A DNA stretch of 30,821 nt, taken from the NCBI GenBank assembly GCA_030428695.1, contig JAUIEM010000063.1, positions 1-30,821 of the forward strand, given 5' to 3'. Origin of the DNA: a bacterium. Lineage in GTDB: Bacteria > Planctomycetota > J058 > JAJDCP01. How positions within the stretch are numbered: position 1 is the first letter of the stretch; each line of letters begins with the position of its first letter. A model generated the notes under the pieces. That model worked only from the letters and a program-made list of their open reading frames with translations. It was not told the DNA's origin and made no database searches. The translations under genes were made by a program, and so were the position numbers. Of the stretch, positions 7,896 to 16,615 are shown piece after piece.

Positions 7896-8882
7896 ATGCC
7901 CAGCGCCACCGCATCCGGCTCCGGCCTGCTCCGCCCGATCGCCATCCCGGGTCCGACCATCGCCCGCTTCGCGGAGGTCGAGCCCTGGCGCCGCGAGGGC
8001 GTGGCCAGCGCGACGCTGTTCGGCCCGACGGGCAGCGAGGCCGCGATCCAGGCCGAGCTCGACGACGACATCGAGCTGCTCGTGCGGGTCGCGGGCTTCT
8101 CCGCCGGGGCCGCTTCCCCCCAGCGCCCGCCTTCGCGCACCCATGAGGTGCTGCTCGCGGTCGACGGCCGCTTCGCCGTCATCGCCGGCAGCGAGCAGGT
8201 GGTCCTCGAGCCCTGGGACTGCTGCCTGGTGCCGGCCGGCGTGCCGCGCCGGGTGACCAACCTCGAGGGGCGCGACAGCGTGATCGTGTCGCTGATCGTC
8301 GCGAGCATCGAGCACACCCTCGCCCACGCCCTGCAGGTCGCGCGTTTCGCGGCCCTGCGTCCGCTGCGCCGCCGGGGGCTGTTGAACCTCGCGCCGCGCG
8401 CCTTCGTCGAGCAGCTCAGCCCGCGCGACCTGTTCCTGCTGGTCGGCCCGAAGGCCGGGGGGCGGCCCGGGATGCGGCACGCCCTGCAGGGGCCGGAGCG
8501 GTTCTGCGTCGCGCTCGCGCGCACGCCGGCGGGGAACGGACCCGCCGCGCACGTCCACACCCGCAGCGACGAGCTGTTCCTGGTCGTGCAGGGGCGCTAC
8601 GAGGTGGTGTGGGGTGACGACTGCGAGCGCTCAGTCGAGCTCGGGCCCTTCGACCTCGCCCACTTCCGGCCCGGCATCAACCGCACCTTCCGGGCCCTCG
8701 ACGACGGCTCGGCGATGCTGCCGATCGTCGTCGGCACCGACGACGAGCTCGCCGACCTCGCCTGGTTGCCCGCCGTCGAGCGCGAGCTCGCGGCCCGCGT
8801 CCCGCGCTTCTTCCTCGCCATCGCCAAGCTGTGCGGGCTGCGCTTCACGTCCCGTCACGCCCTCGGCGAACAGCGCTCGTAG
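7896..8882 (+). CDS. Bicupin protein
   Basis: A 328-residue protein with two cupin barrels. The first (about residues 82-125: HEVLLAVDGRF, then PWDCCLVPAGVPRRV) lacks the HxH metal triad. The second (about 218-270: HVHTRSDELFLVVQGRYEVVW) keeps His219, His221 and Glu226, but the final motif-2 His is not obvious (PGINRTF). It may therefore bind one metal and act as a dioxygenase, isomerase or peptide-modifying enzyme, or bind a small ligand. No good ribosome site of its own is seen; it starts two bases after the peptide stop and is likely translated by coupling. It is about 60 residues longer than 3-hydroxyanthranilate dioxygenases and I do not equate it with them. The last 250 bases overlap an antisense open frame. 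Confidence 0.8.
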   Translation: MPSATASGSGLLRPIAIPGPTIARFAEVEPWRREGVASATLFGPTGSEAAIQAELDDDIELLVRVAGFSAGAASPQRPPSRTHEVLLAVDGRFAVIAGSEQVVLEPWDCCLVPAGVPRRVTNLEGRDSVIVSLIVASIEHTLAHALQVARFAALRPLRRRGLLNLAPRAFVEQLSPRDLFLLVGPKAGGRPGMRHALQGPERFCVALARTPAGNGPAAHVHTRSDELFLVVQGRYEVVWGDDCERSVELGPFDLAHFRPGINRTFRALDDGSAMLPIVVGTDDELADLAWLPAVERELAARVPRFFLAIAKLCGLRFTSRHALGEQRS

Positions 8883-9347
8883 CGCGATCCGCGCCGGGCC
8901 CGGAGCGGCCGCCTGGAGCTCCGCCAGGGCCTCCTCGACCGGGCCGAGGGTCCAGCAGTCCTCCGCCGGCACGGACTCCAGCGGGGGGCCCTCCTCATTG
9001 AGCGGGCAGATGTCCCGGTACTCGACGGGGCGCCCTTGCGGGTCGCGGTCGAGCCAACGCAGGGGCAGGCCCTGGGTGCGGCACACGTAGGGGCGGACGG
9101 CATAGACCCGGCAGGCCCCCTCGTCGTCGAGGAAGGCGCAGGCCCCCGGCGGATGCGGGCGGCCCTCGGCCAGCAGCCGGGGGTGGGCGGCCCGGATGCG
9201 CTCGGCCTCGACCGCGAACACGGTCAGACCGTCGCGGCAGCAGTCGGCGCAGCCGCGTCGGCATTGCAGGCGCTCGGCGTGCAGGGAAGCGAGCTCGGCG
9301 GCGGCGACGTCGATCGCGCCGTGCAGCGCGGCGACCGGATCAGCCAC
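8631..9347 (-). CDS. YkgJ-family cysteine-cluster (Zn/Fe-binding) protein
   Basis: The GTG start at 9347 overlaps the stop of the WGR/TPR gene by eight bases, so it is the second gene of that operon. The N-terminal 155 residues hold the YkgJ pattern CRRGCADCC, then CAFLDDEGACRVYAVRPYVCRTQG, which in this family chelates Zn or an Fe-S centre. Beyond residue 155 the frame stays open for about 80 more codons opposite the bicupin gene, giving a low-complexity G/E/A/D-rich tail that is probably not conserved. A shift of one base near 8855 would give a stop right after the family-like part, so either the true gene has a long non-conserved tail or there is a frameshift. The substrate is unknown. Confidence 0.75.
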   Translation of the reverse strand: MADPVAALHGAIDVAAAELASLHAERLQCRRGCADCCRDGLTVFAVEAERIRAAHPRLLAEGRPHPPGACAFLDDEGACRVYAVRPYVCRTQGLPLRWLDRDPQGRPVEYRDICPLNEEGPPLESVPAEDCWTLGPVEEALAELQAAAPGPARIALRALFAEGVTGREAQPAQLGDGEEEARDAGRELALDGGQPGEVGELVVGADDDRQHRRAVVEGPEGAVDAGPEVGEVEGPELD

Positions 9348-11811
9348 GGCGAGACTGGAGCAGCTGCGCGGCGAAGGGTTCTGGCAGCTCTTCGCCGAGC
9401 TGGGCGCGCCAGCGCTCGCGAACCTGGTCGGTGCCGAGCCGGTCGGACAGGATGCCGAGGGTCTCGAGGGCCGCGCTGGTCGCCTGGTTGACGGTGCGCG
9501 GGAAGGTGCCCATCGCCTGGATCACGCTGTCGAGGGCGACCTCGTCGGGCTGGCCGCCTTCGACCTCGGAGATCTTCGCGCACAGCTCGTCGAAGCGCGC
9601 GTGCCACTTTTCCGCGTCCTCGGTGGCGGTGCGCATCTCGGCGAGCGCGGCGAGCTCGAACAGCACCGCGAGGAGCTCCCGGGAGCTGCCGTGGGCCTCG
9701 AGGATGGCGAGGGCCAGCCGGTAGCTCTGCTCGGCGTCGGCGAGCTTGCCCCCGACCAGCGCGGCGGTGCCGAGCAGGTGGTAGCCCTTCGCCATCTCCG
9801 TGCGGTCGCCGCTGCGTTGCTGCAGGGCGTAGCGGAAGAACTTCTCGGCGTCGGCGAAGTTGCCCTGCTCGAGGGCGACGCGCCCGAGCCGGCGGTAGAT
9901 CGGCACGAGGCCGTCGGTCTCGCCGAGGGCCTCGCTGATCTCCTGGGCCTTCTTGTACCAGTCCTCGGCCTCGTCGAGCTTGCGCTGGCGGAAGGCGACG
10001 TTGCCGAGGGAACGGTAGCTCGACAGCAGGCCGGCCCGGTCGCCGCGTTGGAACTTGATGCGCACCGAGTCCTTGAGGTGCCGCTCGGCGGTCGTGAAGT
10101 TCCCCTTCGCCTCGGCCAGCCGGCCGAGCTGCTCGCAGGTACGCGCCATGCCCGCGGAGTCCTGCAGCCGGGTCTCGATCGCCGCGCAGGCCTCGAGCCA
10201 GGCCTCGGCCTGGTCGAGGCGGCCTTCGAGGCGCTCGATCTCGGCGAGCTGGTGGTAGCTCGCCGTCAGGCCCTTCTCTTCGCGCAGGCCCTTGTGGACC
10301 TCGATGGCGAGGCCGAACCAGGCCCGGGCGGCGTCGTAGTCTCCGGCCTCGCGGGAGAGCGTGCCGTGCTGATTGTAGGACCAGCCGAGCACCTTCTGCG
10401 CCGACGGCGCCGCCTGGTCCTTGACCCGCGCGATCAGGCTGTCCAGCTCGGCGACGGAGGTGTCGCTGCCCGCCGCGAGCAGGGCCTCGACATCGGCCTG
10501 CAGGAGGAACAGCCAGACCTCTCCGCGCTCGCTCTCGAGGTCGGGCAGCCCGGTCTCTTCCAGCCACTCCCTGCAGCGCCGGAACAGCTGCCGCACCGAC
10601 GGGTCGGAGCGCAGCTCGCCGTGGAGGTTCAGGGCCTGGAGGATCAGCCGCGCCGGGGTGTAGGCCTCGATCTCCATCGCGAGCTCGGCGGCGGATTCGA
10701 GAGCCTGCTGGCGGCGATCGAACAGGCCGAGGGCGGTCTCGATATGGCCGCTCTTCAGCGTGTGGCAGAACCAGTTCGCGAGGTCGGCGTAGGTCTCGAG
10801 CATCGCCAGGCGCGCGTTCTTGCGCTCGAAGTCGAAGGTGTCGGCGGCGATCGCGGCCCAGATCTTCTCGAGCTCGCTCGCGAGCCCGAAGCCCATGCTG
10901 TAGAGCTCCTCGTCGAGCACGTTGAGGTGGCCTGTCTCGACCAGGGCGGTGACGGCCGCCCGGCAGGTCGCCTTGTCCGCCTTGGCGAAACGGGCCGGCA
11001 GGCTGTCCTGCTTGGTCAGGACCCCGAGCACGCGCAGGTCGATCTGGCTGTCGAACAGGGCGAAGAGCTGCACGGCCAGGCGCTGCGCGGGCGGCAGCAG
11101 TGAATACGCCGAGGCGAGCTCGAGCTCGATGTCGTCCGGGAGGGCCGGGGTGTCTTGCTCTTCCTCGGCGAGGGCCCGCTCGATCTCGTCCTCTTCGTCC
11201 TGGGACTCATCGCCTCGGAAGTCGGCGTACAGGTCCTGCTCGTACGACTCCTCTTCCGAGGTCTCGTCGGAAGAGCCGGCCTCGTCGACCTCCTCGTACG
11301 ACTCCTCGGCGGGCGCGGTAGCGTAGCCAGGAGCCGCGGGCTCCTCGTCGGGATACTCCTCGGTCGAGTACTCCTCGGAGTAGTGTTCGTCGGAGTACTG
11401 CTCCTCGACCGGGGCGTCCCCGCCCTCGTCGTAGTCGGCGTAGGCCGCGTAGGGGTCGGGCTCGGCGTCGGCGTAGGGGTCTGCGGCGGCTTCGGTCGGC
11501 TCGGCCGCATAGGAATCGCCAGCGGGCGCATCGTAGGGGTCGGGGGCGACCTCTTCCCCGGGCAGGTCGAGCTCGATCACCGGCGCGGAGTCGGGCGCCG
11601 CCGGCTCGGAGCTCTCGACCAGCTCGTAGCCCTTCTCCTGCATCGCGTCGACGCGTTTGGCGAAGACCCGCTCGGACTGCTCTTCCGTCTCGAACTCCCG
11701 CAACAGCTCGCGGCCCTCGCGGCCGATGCGTCCGAAGGTGACGCGGTGGTGCAGCCCATCGCGCTCGATACGCCAGAACTGTTTCTTGCGGTGGAGGGTG
11801 CGGAATTCCAT
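9340..11811 (-). CDS. WGR-domain protein with acidic linker, winged helix and TPR repeats
   Basis: An 823-residue cytosolic protein. Residues 1-66 are WGR-like (FWRIERDG, VTFGRIGREG, then KGYELVE); WGR domains occur next to nucleic-acid-linked enzymes such as PARPs, but no catalytic domain follows here. Residues about 70-195 are an extremely acidic, Tyr-rich low-complexity linker (YSDEHYSEEYSTEEYPDEE). Residues about 200-300 (LLPPAQRLAVQLFALFD, then ALVETGHLNVLDEELYSM) resemble the winged-helix part of STAND-type ATPases. From about 450 to 700 a run of TPR helices follows (GDYDAARAWFGLAIEVHK, KLDEAEDWYKKAQEISEAL). It looks like a scaffold. It is divergent from the FHA activator across a shared 238-base region. 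Confidence 0.85.
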   Translation of the reverse strand: MEFRTLHRKKQFWRIERDGLHHRVTFGRIGREGRELLREFETEEQSERVFAKRVDAMQEKGYELVESSEPAAPDSAPVIELDLPGEEVAPDPYDAPAGDSYAAEPTEAAADPYADAEPDPYAAYADYDEGGDAPVEEQYSDEHYSEEYSTEEYPDEEPAAPGYATAPAEESYEEVDEAGSSDETSEEESYEQDLYADFRGDESQDEEDEIERALAEEEQDTPALPDDIELELASAYSLLPPAQRLAVQLFALFDSQIDLRVLGVLTKQDSLPARFAKADKATCRAAVTALVETGHLNVLDEELYSMGFGLASELEKIWAAIAADTFDFERKNARLAMLETYADLANWFCHTLKSGHIETALGLFDRRQQALESAAELAMEIEAYTPARLILQALNLHGELRSDPSVRQLFRRCREWLEETGLPDLESERGEVWLFLLQADVEALLAAGSDTSVAELDSLIARVKDQAAPSAQKVLGWSYNQHGTLSREAGDYDAARAWFGLAIEVHKGLREEKGLTASYHQLAEIERLEGRLDQAEAWLEACAAIETRLQDSAGMARTCEQLGRLAEAKGNFTTAERHLKDSVRIKFQRGDRAGLLSSYRSLGNVAFRQRKLDEAEDWYKKAQEISEALGETDGLVPIYRRLGRVALEQGNFADAEKFFRYALQQRSGDRTEMAKGYHLLGTAALVGGKLADAEQSYRLALAILEAHGSSRELLAVLFELAALAEMRTATEDAEKWHARFDELCAKISEVEGGQPDEVALDSVIQAMGTFPRTVNQATSAALETLGILSDRLGTDQVRERWRAQLGEELPEPFAAQLLQSRRG

Positions 11812-11859
11812 CAGGTCCCGTTCCCGGAGATGGCGGAGCAGATTCTCTAGAGCCCCTAC

Positions 11860-11887
11860 AGGATAAGCGTGTGTCGCCGCATCTCAA
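11860..11887 (-). promoter_or_regulatory. Candidate housekeeping promoter for the WGR/TPR operon
   Basis: On the minus strand: TTGAGA, a 16-base spacer, TATCCT. The start point would be near 11853, about 42 bases before the ATG at 11811. The -35 matches TTGACA at five of six positions. Confidence 0.5.
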
Positions 11888-11999
11888 GGACCAGCCGGAG
11901 ATACCGGCACAGAATCCCCCGTTCTTCCGCCTCCCCGGCTCGCAACTTCCCCCTCCGTCATGTACAGCGAAGGGGTCCGCGCCCCCACGCGCGCAGGCT

Positions 12000-12015
12000 T
12001 CGCACGGCATTTGCT
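12000..12015 (+). promoter_or_regulatory. Sigma-54-like promoter upstream of the FHA activator gene
   Basis: TCGCACGGCATTTGCT compared with TGGCACG-N4-TTGCW differs only at the second base (C for G). The start point would be near 12027, before the GGGGAGG at 12042. It argues for the internal start at 12053 rather than the longer frame from 11960. A GGGG-N6-CCCC dyad at 11972-11985 lies just upstream. Loss of one -24 G lowers confidence. Confidence 0.4.
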
Positions 12016-12052
12016 TGCCGACAGGGCGGTCACGGACCCTTGGGGAGGAATG

Positions 12053-13344
<1,292 letters not shown>

Positions 13345-13345
<1 letters not shown>

Positions 13346-14142
13346 TGCTGCACCGCGAGCTCGGAGAGTTCTTCGTCACCGGCGTCCTCGCCCCCGACCT
13401 GCTCGAGGCCGAGGACGCCCTCGGCCGGGCGGTGCTGCTGCGGGTCGGCGGGGACGACCCCGCGCGCCTCGCCGCCGAGCACGGGGCCCTCGCGGACGCG
13501 GACCCGCCGCTCCTCGGTCCCCACAGCGCCCTGCTTCAGGCCGACGGTCTGCCCTTCTACGCGCAGCCCCGCCCCGACGGGGGCCCGCTGCGGGCCACCC
13601 GGCTCGCCGCTCCCGAGGCCCTGCGGGCCGCCCAGGACGCCCTGCGCGGCCTGGCGGCGCTCGAGGCCGCGGGGCTCGGACGGCGGGTGCTCGAGGAGGC
13701 GGCTTTGTGGCGCCGGGTCGATGGCAGCGTGGTCCTGGTCGACCCGGGCAAGCCCGGCGCGGAGACGGGCTTCGCGGCCCTGCCCGCGCGCCTGCGCGCG
13801 CGGCTGGAGCGGACCCACGGCGCGAAGCTGCGGGGGGCCCGCGACGCCGAGCAGCTCGCGCTGCTGGCGGGCGGCTCCCGAGGCCGGAAGCGCTGGCGGT
13901 GGCTCGGTGTCGCCCTCGTGCTGCTGGCAGCGCTCGGGTTCTACGTCGGGTCGGGGGAAGATCCCGGAGCGCCGGCTGCGCCCCTGGTGCGGGTCGAGCT
14001 CGCCGACGGCAGCAGCCAGACCGGCTACCTGCTCGCGGTCAGCCCGGACGAGGGGCGCCTGCTGCTGCGGCTCGAGGACGGCAGCCTCGCGATCTGGGAC
14101 CTCCCACGCGTGCGGGGTTGGACCCATGTCGAGCCGGAGTGA
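13345..14142 (+). CDS. Pseudokinase-like membrane protein with C-terminal beta domain
   Basis: A 265-residue protein whose ATG overlaps the activator stop (TGATG), so the two are coupled. Residues 5-175 follow the plan of a Ser/Thr kinase domain but have lost its catalytic features: [14 protein letters not shown] in place of the VAxK strand, [13 protein letters not shown] like an alpha-C helix, [22 protein letters not shown] like the hinge strands, and GSVVLVDPG where VVLVDFG is expected. There is no glycine loop, no HRD and no APE. A TM helix spans about 186-202. The last 50 residues ([32 protein letters not shown]) form a small beta domain outside the membrane, similar to one in the secreted protein two genes on. 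I infer a non-catalytic partner of the FHA activator or of the kinase. Confidence 0.78.
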
Positions 14143-14146
14143 GTCG

Positions 14147-14188
14147 CCGGGGAAGAATTCCCCATCCGTCCCGGGGAAAGATTGCCCA
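14147..14188. repeat. Tandem dyads, candidate enhancer (UAS) for the 14228 promoter
   Basis: Two 18-base copies 24 bases apart (14147-14164 and 14171-14188) agree at 15 of 18 positions. Each carries a dyad: GGGGAA-N3-TTCCCC (perfect) and GGGGAA-N3-TTGCCC (one mismatch). They lie about 66-107 bases upstream of the predicted sigma-54 start, where activator-binding sites usually sit. Confidence 0.45.
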
Positions 14189-14227
14189 GCGAAACGCAAC
14201 GGCGACGCGGCTCCGGGCTTCGCGACG

Positions 14228-14243
14228 CGGTACGGTGCTTGCT
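14228..14243 (+). promoter_or_regulatory. Sigma-54-like promoter for the secreted-protein gene
   Basis: CGGTACGGTGCTTGCT compared with TGGCACG-N4-TTGCW differs at the first base and at -23 (T for C), with correct GG-to-GC spacing. The start point would be near 14254. This places the AAGGAG at 14268 inside the transcript and favours the ATG at 14280 over the one at 14262. A -10-like TACGGT also overlaps but has no -35. Confidence 0.45.
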
Positions 14244-14279
14244 CCAGGAGGGGCAGTAGCAATGAGCAAGGAGATCGTC

Positions 14280-15155
14280 ATGTCCACCCGCTTCACCCCC
14301 TGGCTGCTGGTCCTCGCCTTCGCCGCGACGGCCGCGGCCGACACCTTCATCGTCCGCCTGGAGCTCGGCGACGGCACGACCGTCGAGGGCACGCTGCTCG
14401 GCTGGACCGAGCAGGGGTACCGGCTGTCGGTCGACGGCGCGGAGGTGCTGTACGCCAACGACCGCGTCGCCGGCATCCGCTTCCTCGAGACGCCCGCCCG
14501 CCCGACCCCTTCCCCCCTCCCCGCCGCTGAGCCCAGCGCCGGCAGCGGCGCCGTCACGACCGAGGACGAGCCCGCGACGGGCGCGGGCGCCGCGTCGAAC
14601 CCCCGCGCCACCCCGGTGGACGAGCCCTCGGAGCCCGCGGACGAGTCCCCCGCCGACGCCGGCGGCGTCGCGCTCCCGCCCCTGCCCGAGCTCGTCCCGG
14701 ACGCCGGCAGCGGCGGCGGCCTCCGCTTCCCCCGGGAGCCCCTCGCTGGCGACGAGCAGGGCCTGCACGTCCAGGTCCGCAGCGTGGACGGGGTCTCGAC
14801 CGCCGAGGTCTACCACGACGGCGAGCTCGTCTACACCGGTCCGGGCACGACGGCCGAAGCCCGCTCGAGCAGCGTGAACGGCGTCGTCACCGAGCAGGCC
14901 TTCGTCGACGGGAAGCTGGTCTACAGCGCCGGGGCCGCCGCAGAGGCCCCCCGCGACCCGCGCGTCCGGCCGCCGCAGCTCGAGGATCTGCTCGAGGAGA
15001 TGCGACGGATGCTGCCCGGCATCGAGCTGCCGCCGCTGTCGGGGGGCTCCGGGGCCCAGAGCCTCAGCCTGGAGAGTGAGAACGGCCAGCTGCGGGTCTA
15101 CCTCAACGGCGAGCTCGTCCACGACGGGCCGGTCGAGGACCGCAAGAAGGACTGA
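14280..15155 (+). CDS. Secreted protein with N-terminal beta domain and Pro-rich linker
   Basis: A 291-residue protein. The ATG at 14280 has AAGGAG six bases upstream; an in-frame ATG at 14262 is the alternative. MSTRFTPWLLVLAFAATAAA is a signal peptide, probably cut before DTFIV. Residues about 22-70 (FIVRLELGDGTTVEGTLLGW, then NDRVAGIRFLE) form a small barrel-like beta domain also found at the end of the pseudokinase-like protein. A Pro/Ala/Glu-rich linker (about 72-155) follows. Then two copies of a short beta unit appear: VQVRSVDGVSTAEVYHDGEL and SVNGVVTEQAFVDGKLVYSAG, with a third echo near the end (ENGQLRVYLNGELVHDGPV). I do not recognise the family. It is probably a periplasmic or surface partner of the upstream membrane protein. 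Confidence 0.8.
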   Translation: MSTRFTPWLLVLAFAATAAADTFIVRLELGDGTTVEGTLLGWTEQGYRLSVDGAEVLYANDRVAGIRFLETPARPTPSPLPAAEPSAGSGAVTTEDEPATGAGAASNPRATPVDEPSEPADESPADAGGVALPPLPELVPDAGSGGGLRFPREPLAGDEQGLHVQVRSVDGVSTAEVYHDGELVYTGPGTTAEARSSSVNGVVTEQAFVDGKLVYSAGAAAEAPRDPRVRPPQLEDLLEEMRRMLPGIELPPLSGGSGAQSLSLESENGQLRVYLNGELVHDGPVEDRKKD

Positions 15156-15207
15156 GCTCCGCGCGGCATCGACGGCTCCCGGGGCTCGGTCCTGACCGGA
15201 GCGCCAC

Positions 15208-16239
15208 TCACTCCTCCAGCCGCTGCCGGAAGTGCCACAGGGTCGCGCCGAGCGCGCCGAGCACCAGCAGCACGCCGACGGCGATCCCGGCCAGGGTCCA
15301 GGCGACCCGGCCCTTGGCGGCGGCGATCGCGTCGGTGCGGATCCAGACCTCGAGCGTGCGCGGGCCTCCGGGCAGGGGACGGGAGAGCTTGCGCAGGCGC
15401 ACCGGCCGGCGCGCGCCGATCGCGCACTCGACCTCGACGATCGCCACCCCTGGGAAGGGCGACACGAGCGCCTGGGCGTCGCGCACCTTGTAGCGGTATG
15501 TGTCCTGGCCGCTGGCCAGGAACAGCTTCGGGCCCTCGAGCACGATCACGTTCTCGATCATCGCCGAGCTCTTGACGACCGCCTGCAGCTCCGCCTCGAC
15601 CGCCCGCTGGCGTTGGAGGTAGGCGCCGCTCTTCTCCCACCTCGGCCGGGTGACGCCTGCCGGCGGCGTCCAGAACGGGTCGACGGTCTCGGCCAGGGCC
15701 TCGAGCGCGGTCAATCCGGTGCGGTTGATCTGGTGGTCGACGGCCTCGACCGAGACCAGCGCGCTCCAGTACGTGATCGCCGCGCAGCCGAGCGCGAGCA
15801 GGGCGATCGCCATCACCAGACTGCGGCGCGCGTTGTGCGCCCGACGCCGCGTCGCGAGACGCGCGGCCCGGGCGCGCTCGAGACGCGCGAACAGCTCGGC
15901 GACCTTCGGCTCCGAGGGGTCGAGCTCGGCGAGGGAGGACTCGGCGAGGTACAGGTCGCCGCTCTGCAGTGCCGCCCGGGCGAGCGACCGCCAGGCCTCG
16001 ACGACGCCCTCCGTGGCGTCGGCGTTCTCCGGCTCGAGCTCCGCCGCCAGGGAGAAGATGCGCAGCGCGTCCTGCAGGCCGCCGTACAGGGCGACCTGCT
16101 CCCGGGCCGGCGTGCGCCCGCCGCGCCGGAGCTTCTTGCGGCAGTCCTCGAGCCGGGCGCGGGCCTCGGCGACCAGGGCCGGGACGCGCGCGCCGTCCTT
16201 CGAGGGCAGCGGAGCGACACTCGCCGGGCTCTCGGACAT
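15208..16239 (-). CDS. Two-TM sensor-like protein with kinase-type juxtamembrane module
   Basis: A 343-residue protein. The frame is open up to 16617, but AGGAG seven bases before the ATG at 16239 decides the start. Residues about 20-135 form a helical cytosolic module that aligns by eye with residues 333-430 of the kinase at 5015 (PEN..A, GDL.LAES, then Arg-rich). A TM helix (about 140-162), an outer domain (about 163-305, containing VDHQINRTGLTALEALAETV, which recalls Cache-type sensor domains) and a second TM helix (about 312-335) follow. No kinase, HAMP or methyl-accepting part is seen. I infer a sensory or decoy subunit that pairs with such kinases. It is convergent with the secreted-protein gene. 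Confidence 0.8.
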   Translation of the reverse strand: MSESPASVAPLPSKDGARVPALVAEARARLEDCRKKLRRGGRTPAREQVALYGGLQDALRIFSLAAELEPENADATEGVVEAWRSLARAALQSGDLYLAESSLAELDPSEPKVAELFARLERARAARLATRRRAHNARRSLVMAIALLALGCAAITYWSALVSVEAVDHQINRTGLTALEALAETVDPFWTPPAGVTRPRWEKSGAYLQRQRAVEAELQAVVKSSAMIENVIVLEGPKLFLASGQDTYRYKVRDAQALVSPFPGVAIVEVECAIGARRPVRLRKLSRPLPGGPRTLEVWIRTDAIAAAKGRVAWTLAGIAVGVLLVLGALGATLWHFRQRLEE

Positions 16240-16271
16240 CGCGCTCTCCTGGGCCGTGCGTTCCCGCGTCC

Positions 16272-16299
16272 ATTCTGCCTCTCGCCCGGCGCGGGGCAA
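16272..16299 (-). promoter_or_regulatory. Candidate housekeeping promoter for the 16239 gene
   Basis: On the minus strand: TTGCCC, a 16-base spacer, CAGAAT. The start point would be near 16265, about 25 bases before the ATG. Confidence 0.35.
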
Positions 16300-16433
16300 G
16301 CGCGAAGCCTCTCGGGACGGCGCCCTTCGGCCCCGGAAGCCGGGCGCGGCCCGTTCTCCCTGGATGCCGCCCCGCCGATCCGACGGTGCGGTCGCGACGG
16401 CCCGGATCGGCCCCCGGCTCCGGGCCGCGAGCC

Positions 16434-16462
16434 GTGACCCGCCCCCCGCCCTGTGGTATCCT
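16434..16462 (+). promoter_or_regulatory. Candidate housekeeping promoter for the riboflavin gene
   Basis: GTGACC, a 17-base spacer, TATCCT. The start point would be near 16469, leaving a leader of about 147 bases. The 376-base gap 16240-16615 otherwise holds the opposing promoter at 16272 and the hairpin-rich leader; about 130 bases (16300-16433) show nothing I can name. Confidence 0.45.
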
Positions 16463-16468
16463 GCGGAC

Positions 16469-16560
16469 GGTGGAATTCCAGGGTGTGACGGCTCGGCCCG
16501 TCCGCGCCGCCTGCGGGCGGCGTGATCCGCGCACGCGGAGCCAGGCGGTGAGACCCCCGC
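16469..16560 (+). promoter_or_regulatory. Structured leader upstream of ribE-ribB (possible divergent FMN-type switch)
   Basis: The leader holds a seven-base-pair hairpin (CGCCGCC 16505-16511 with GGCGGCG 16516-16522), a five-base-pair hairpin (TCCGC 16526-16530 with GCGGA 16535-16539), and two GGTG-purine-purine-A-pyrimidine-pyrimidine-CC elements: GGTGGAATTCC (16469-16479) and GGTGAGACCCC (16547-16557). FMN riboswitches also carry two GGTGAAATTCC elements. The other conserved FMN segments (AGTCCGCGA, ACCGACGGT, AGTCCGGATG) are missing or badly matched. Position before a riboflavin gene is suggestive only. Confidence 0.25.
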
Positions 16561-16615
16561 ACGACACGATCGGCAACCTGCCCTTCTCCCCATCTTCCTT
16601 CCCGAGGATGAAGGC

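Noticed and set aside
7896..8882. 3-Hydroxyanthranilate dioxygenase (also a cupin), which would fit the kynurenine operon
   Set aside because: Two barrels in 328 residues, different motifs, incomplete metal triad, a location 12 kb away and its own regulation; no sequence feature specific to that enzyme was seen.
15184..15202. Hairpin between convergent genes (GCTC GGTC CT GACC G GAGC)
   Set aside because: Bulged stem with a tiny loop and no T run on either side; too weak to call a terminator.
16295..16310. Possible sigma-54 site on the minus strand (AGGCTTCGCGCTTGCC) before the 16239 gene
   Set aside because: Three mismatches in the -24 half and no W after TTGC; a housekeeping reading (TTGCCC-N16-CAGAAT) fits the same place at least as well.
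16469..16560. Canonical FMN riboswitch
   Set aside because: Several invariant segments (AGTCCGCGA, ACCGACGGT, AGTCCGGATG) are missing or poorly matched, so it is reported only as a structured leader.
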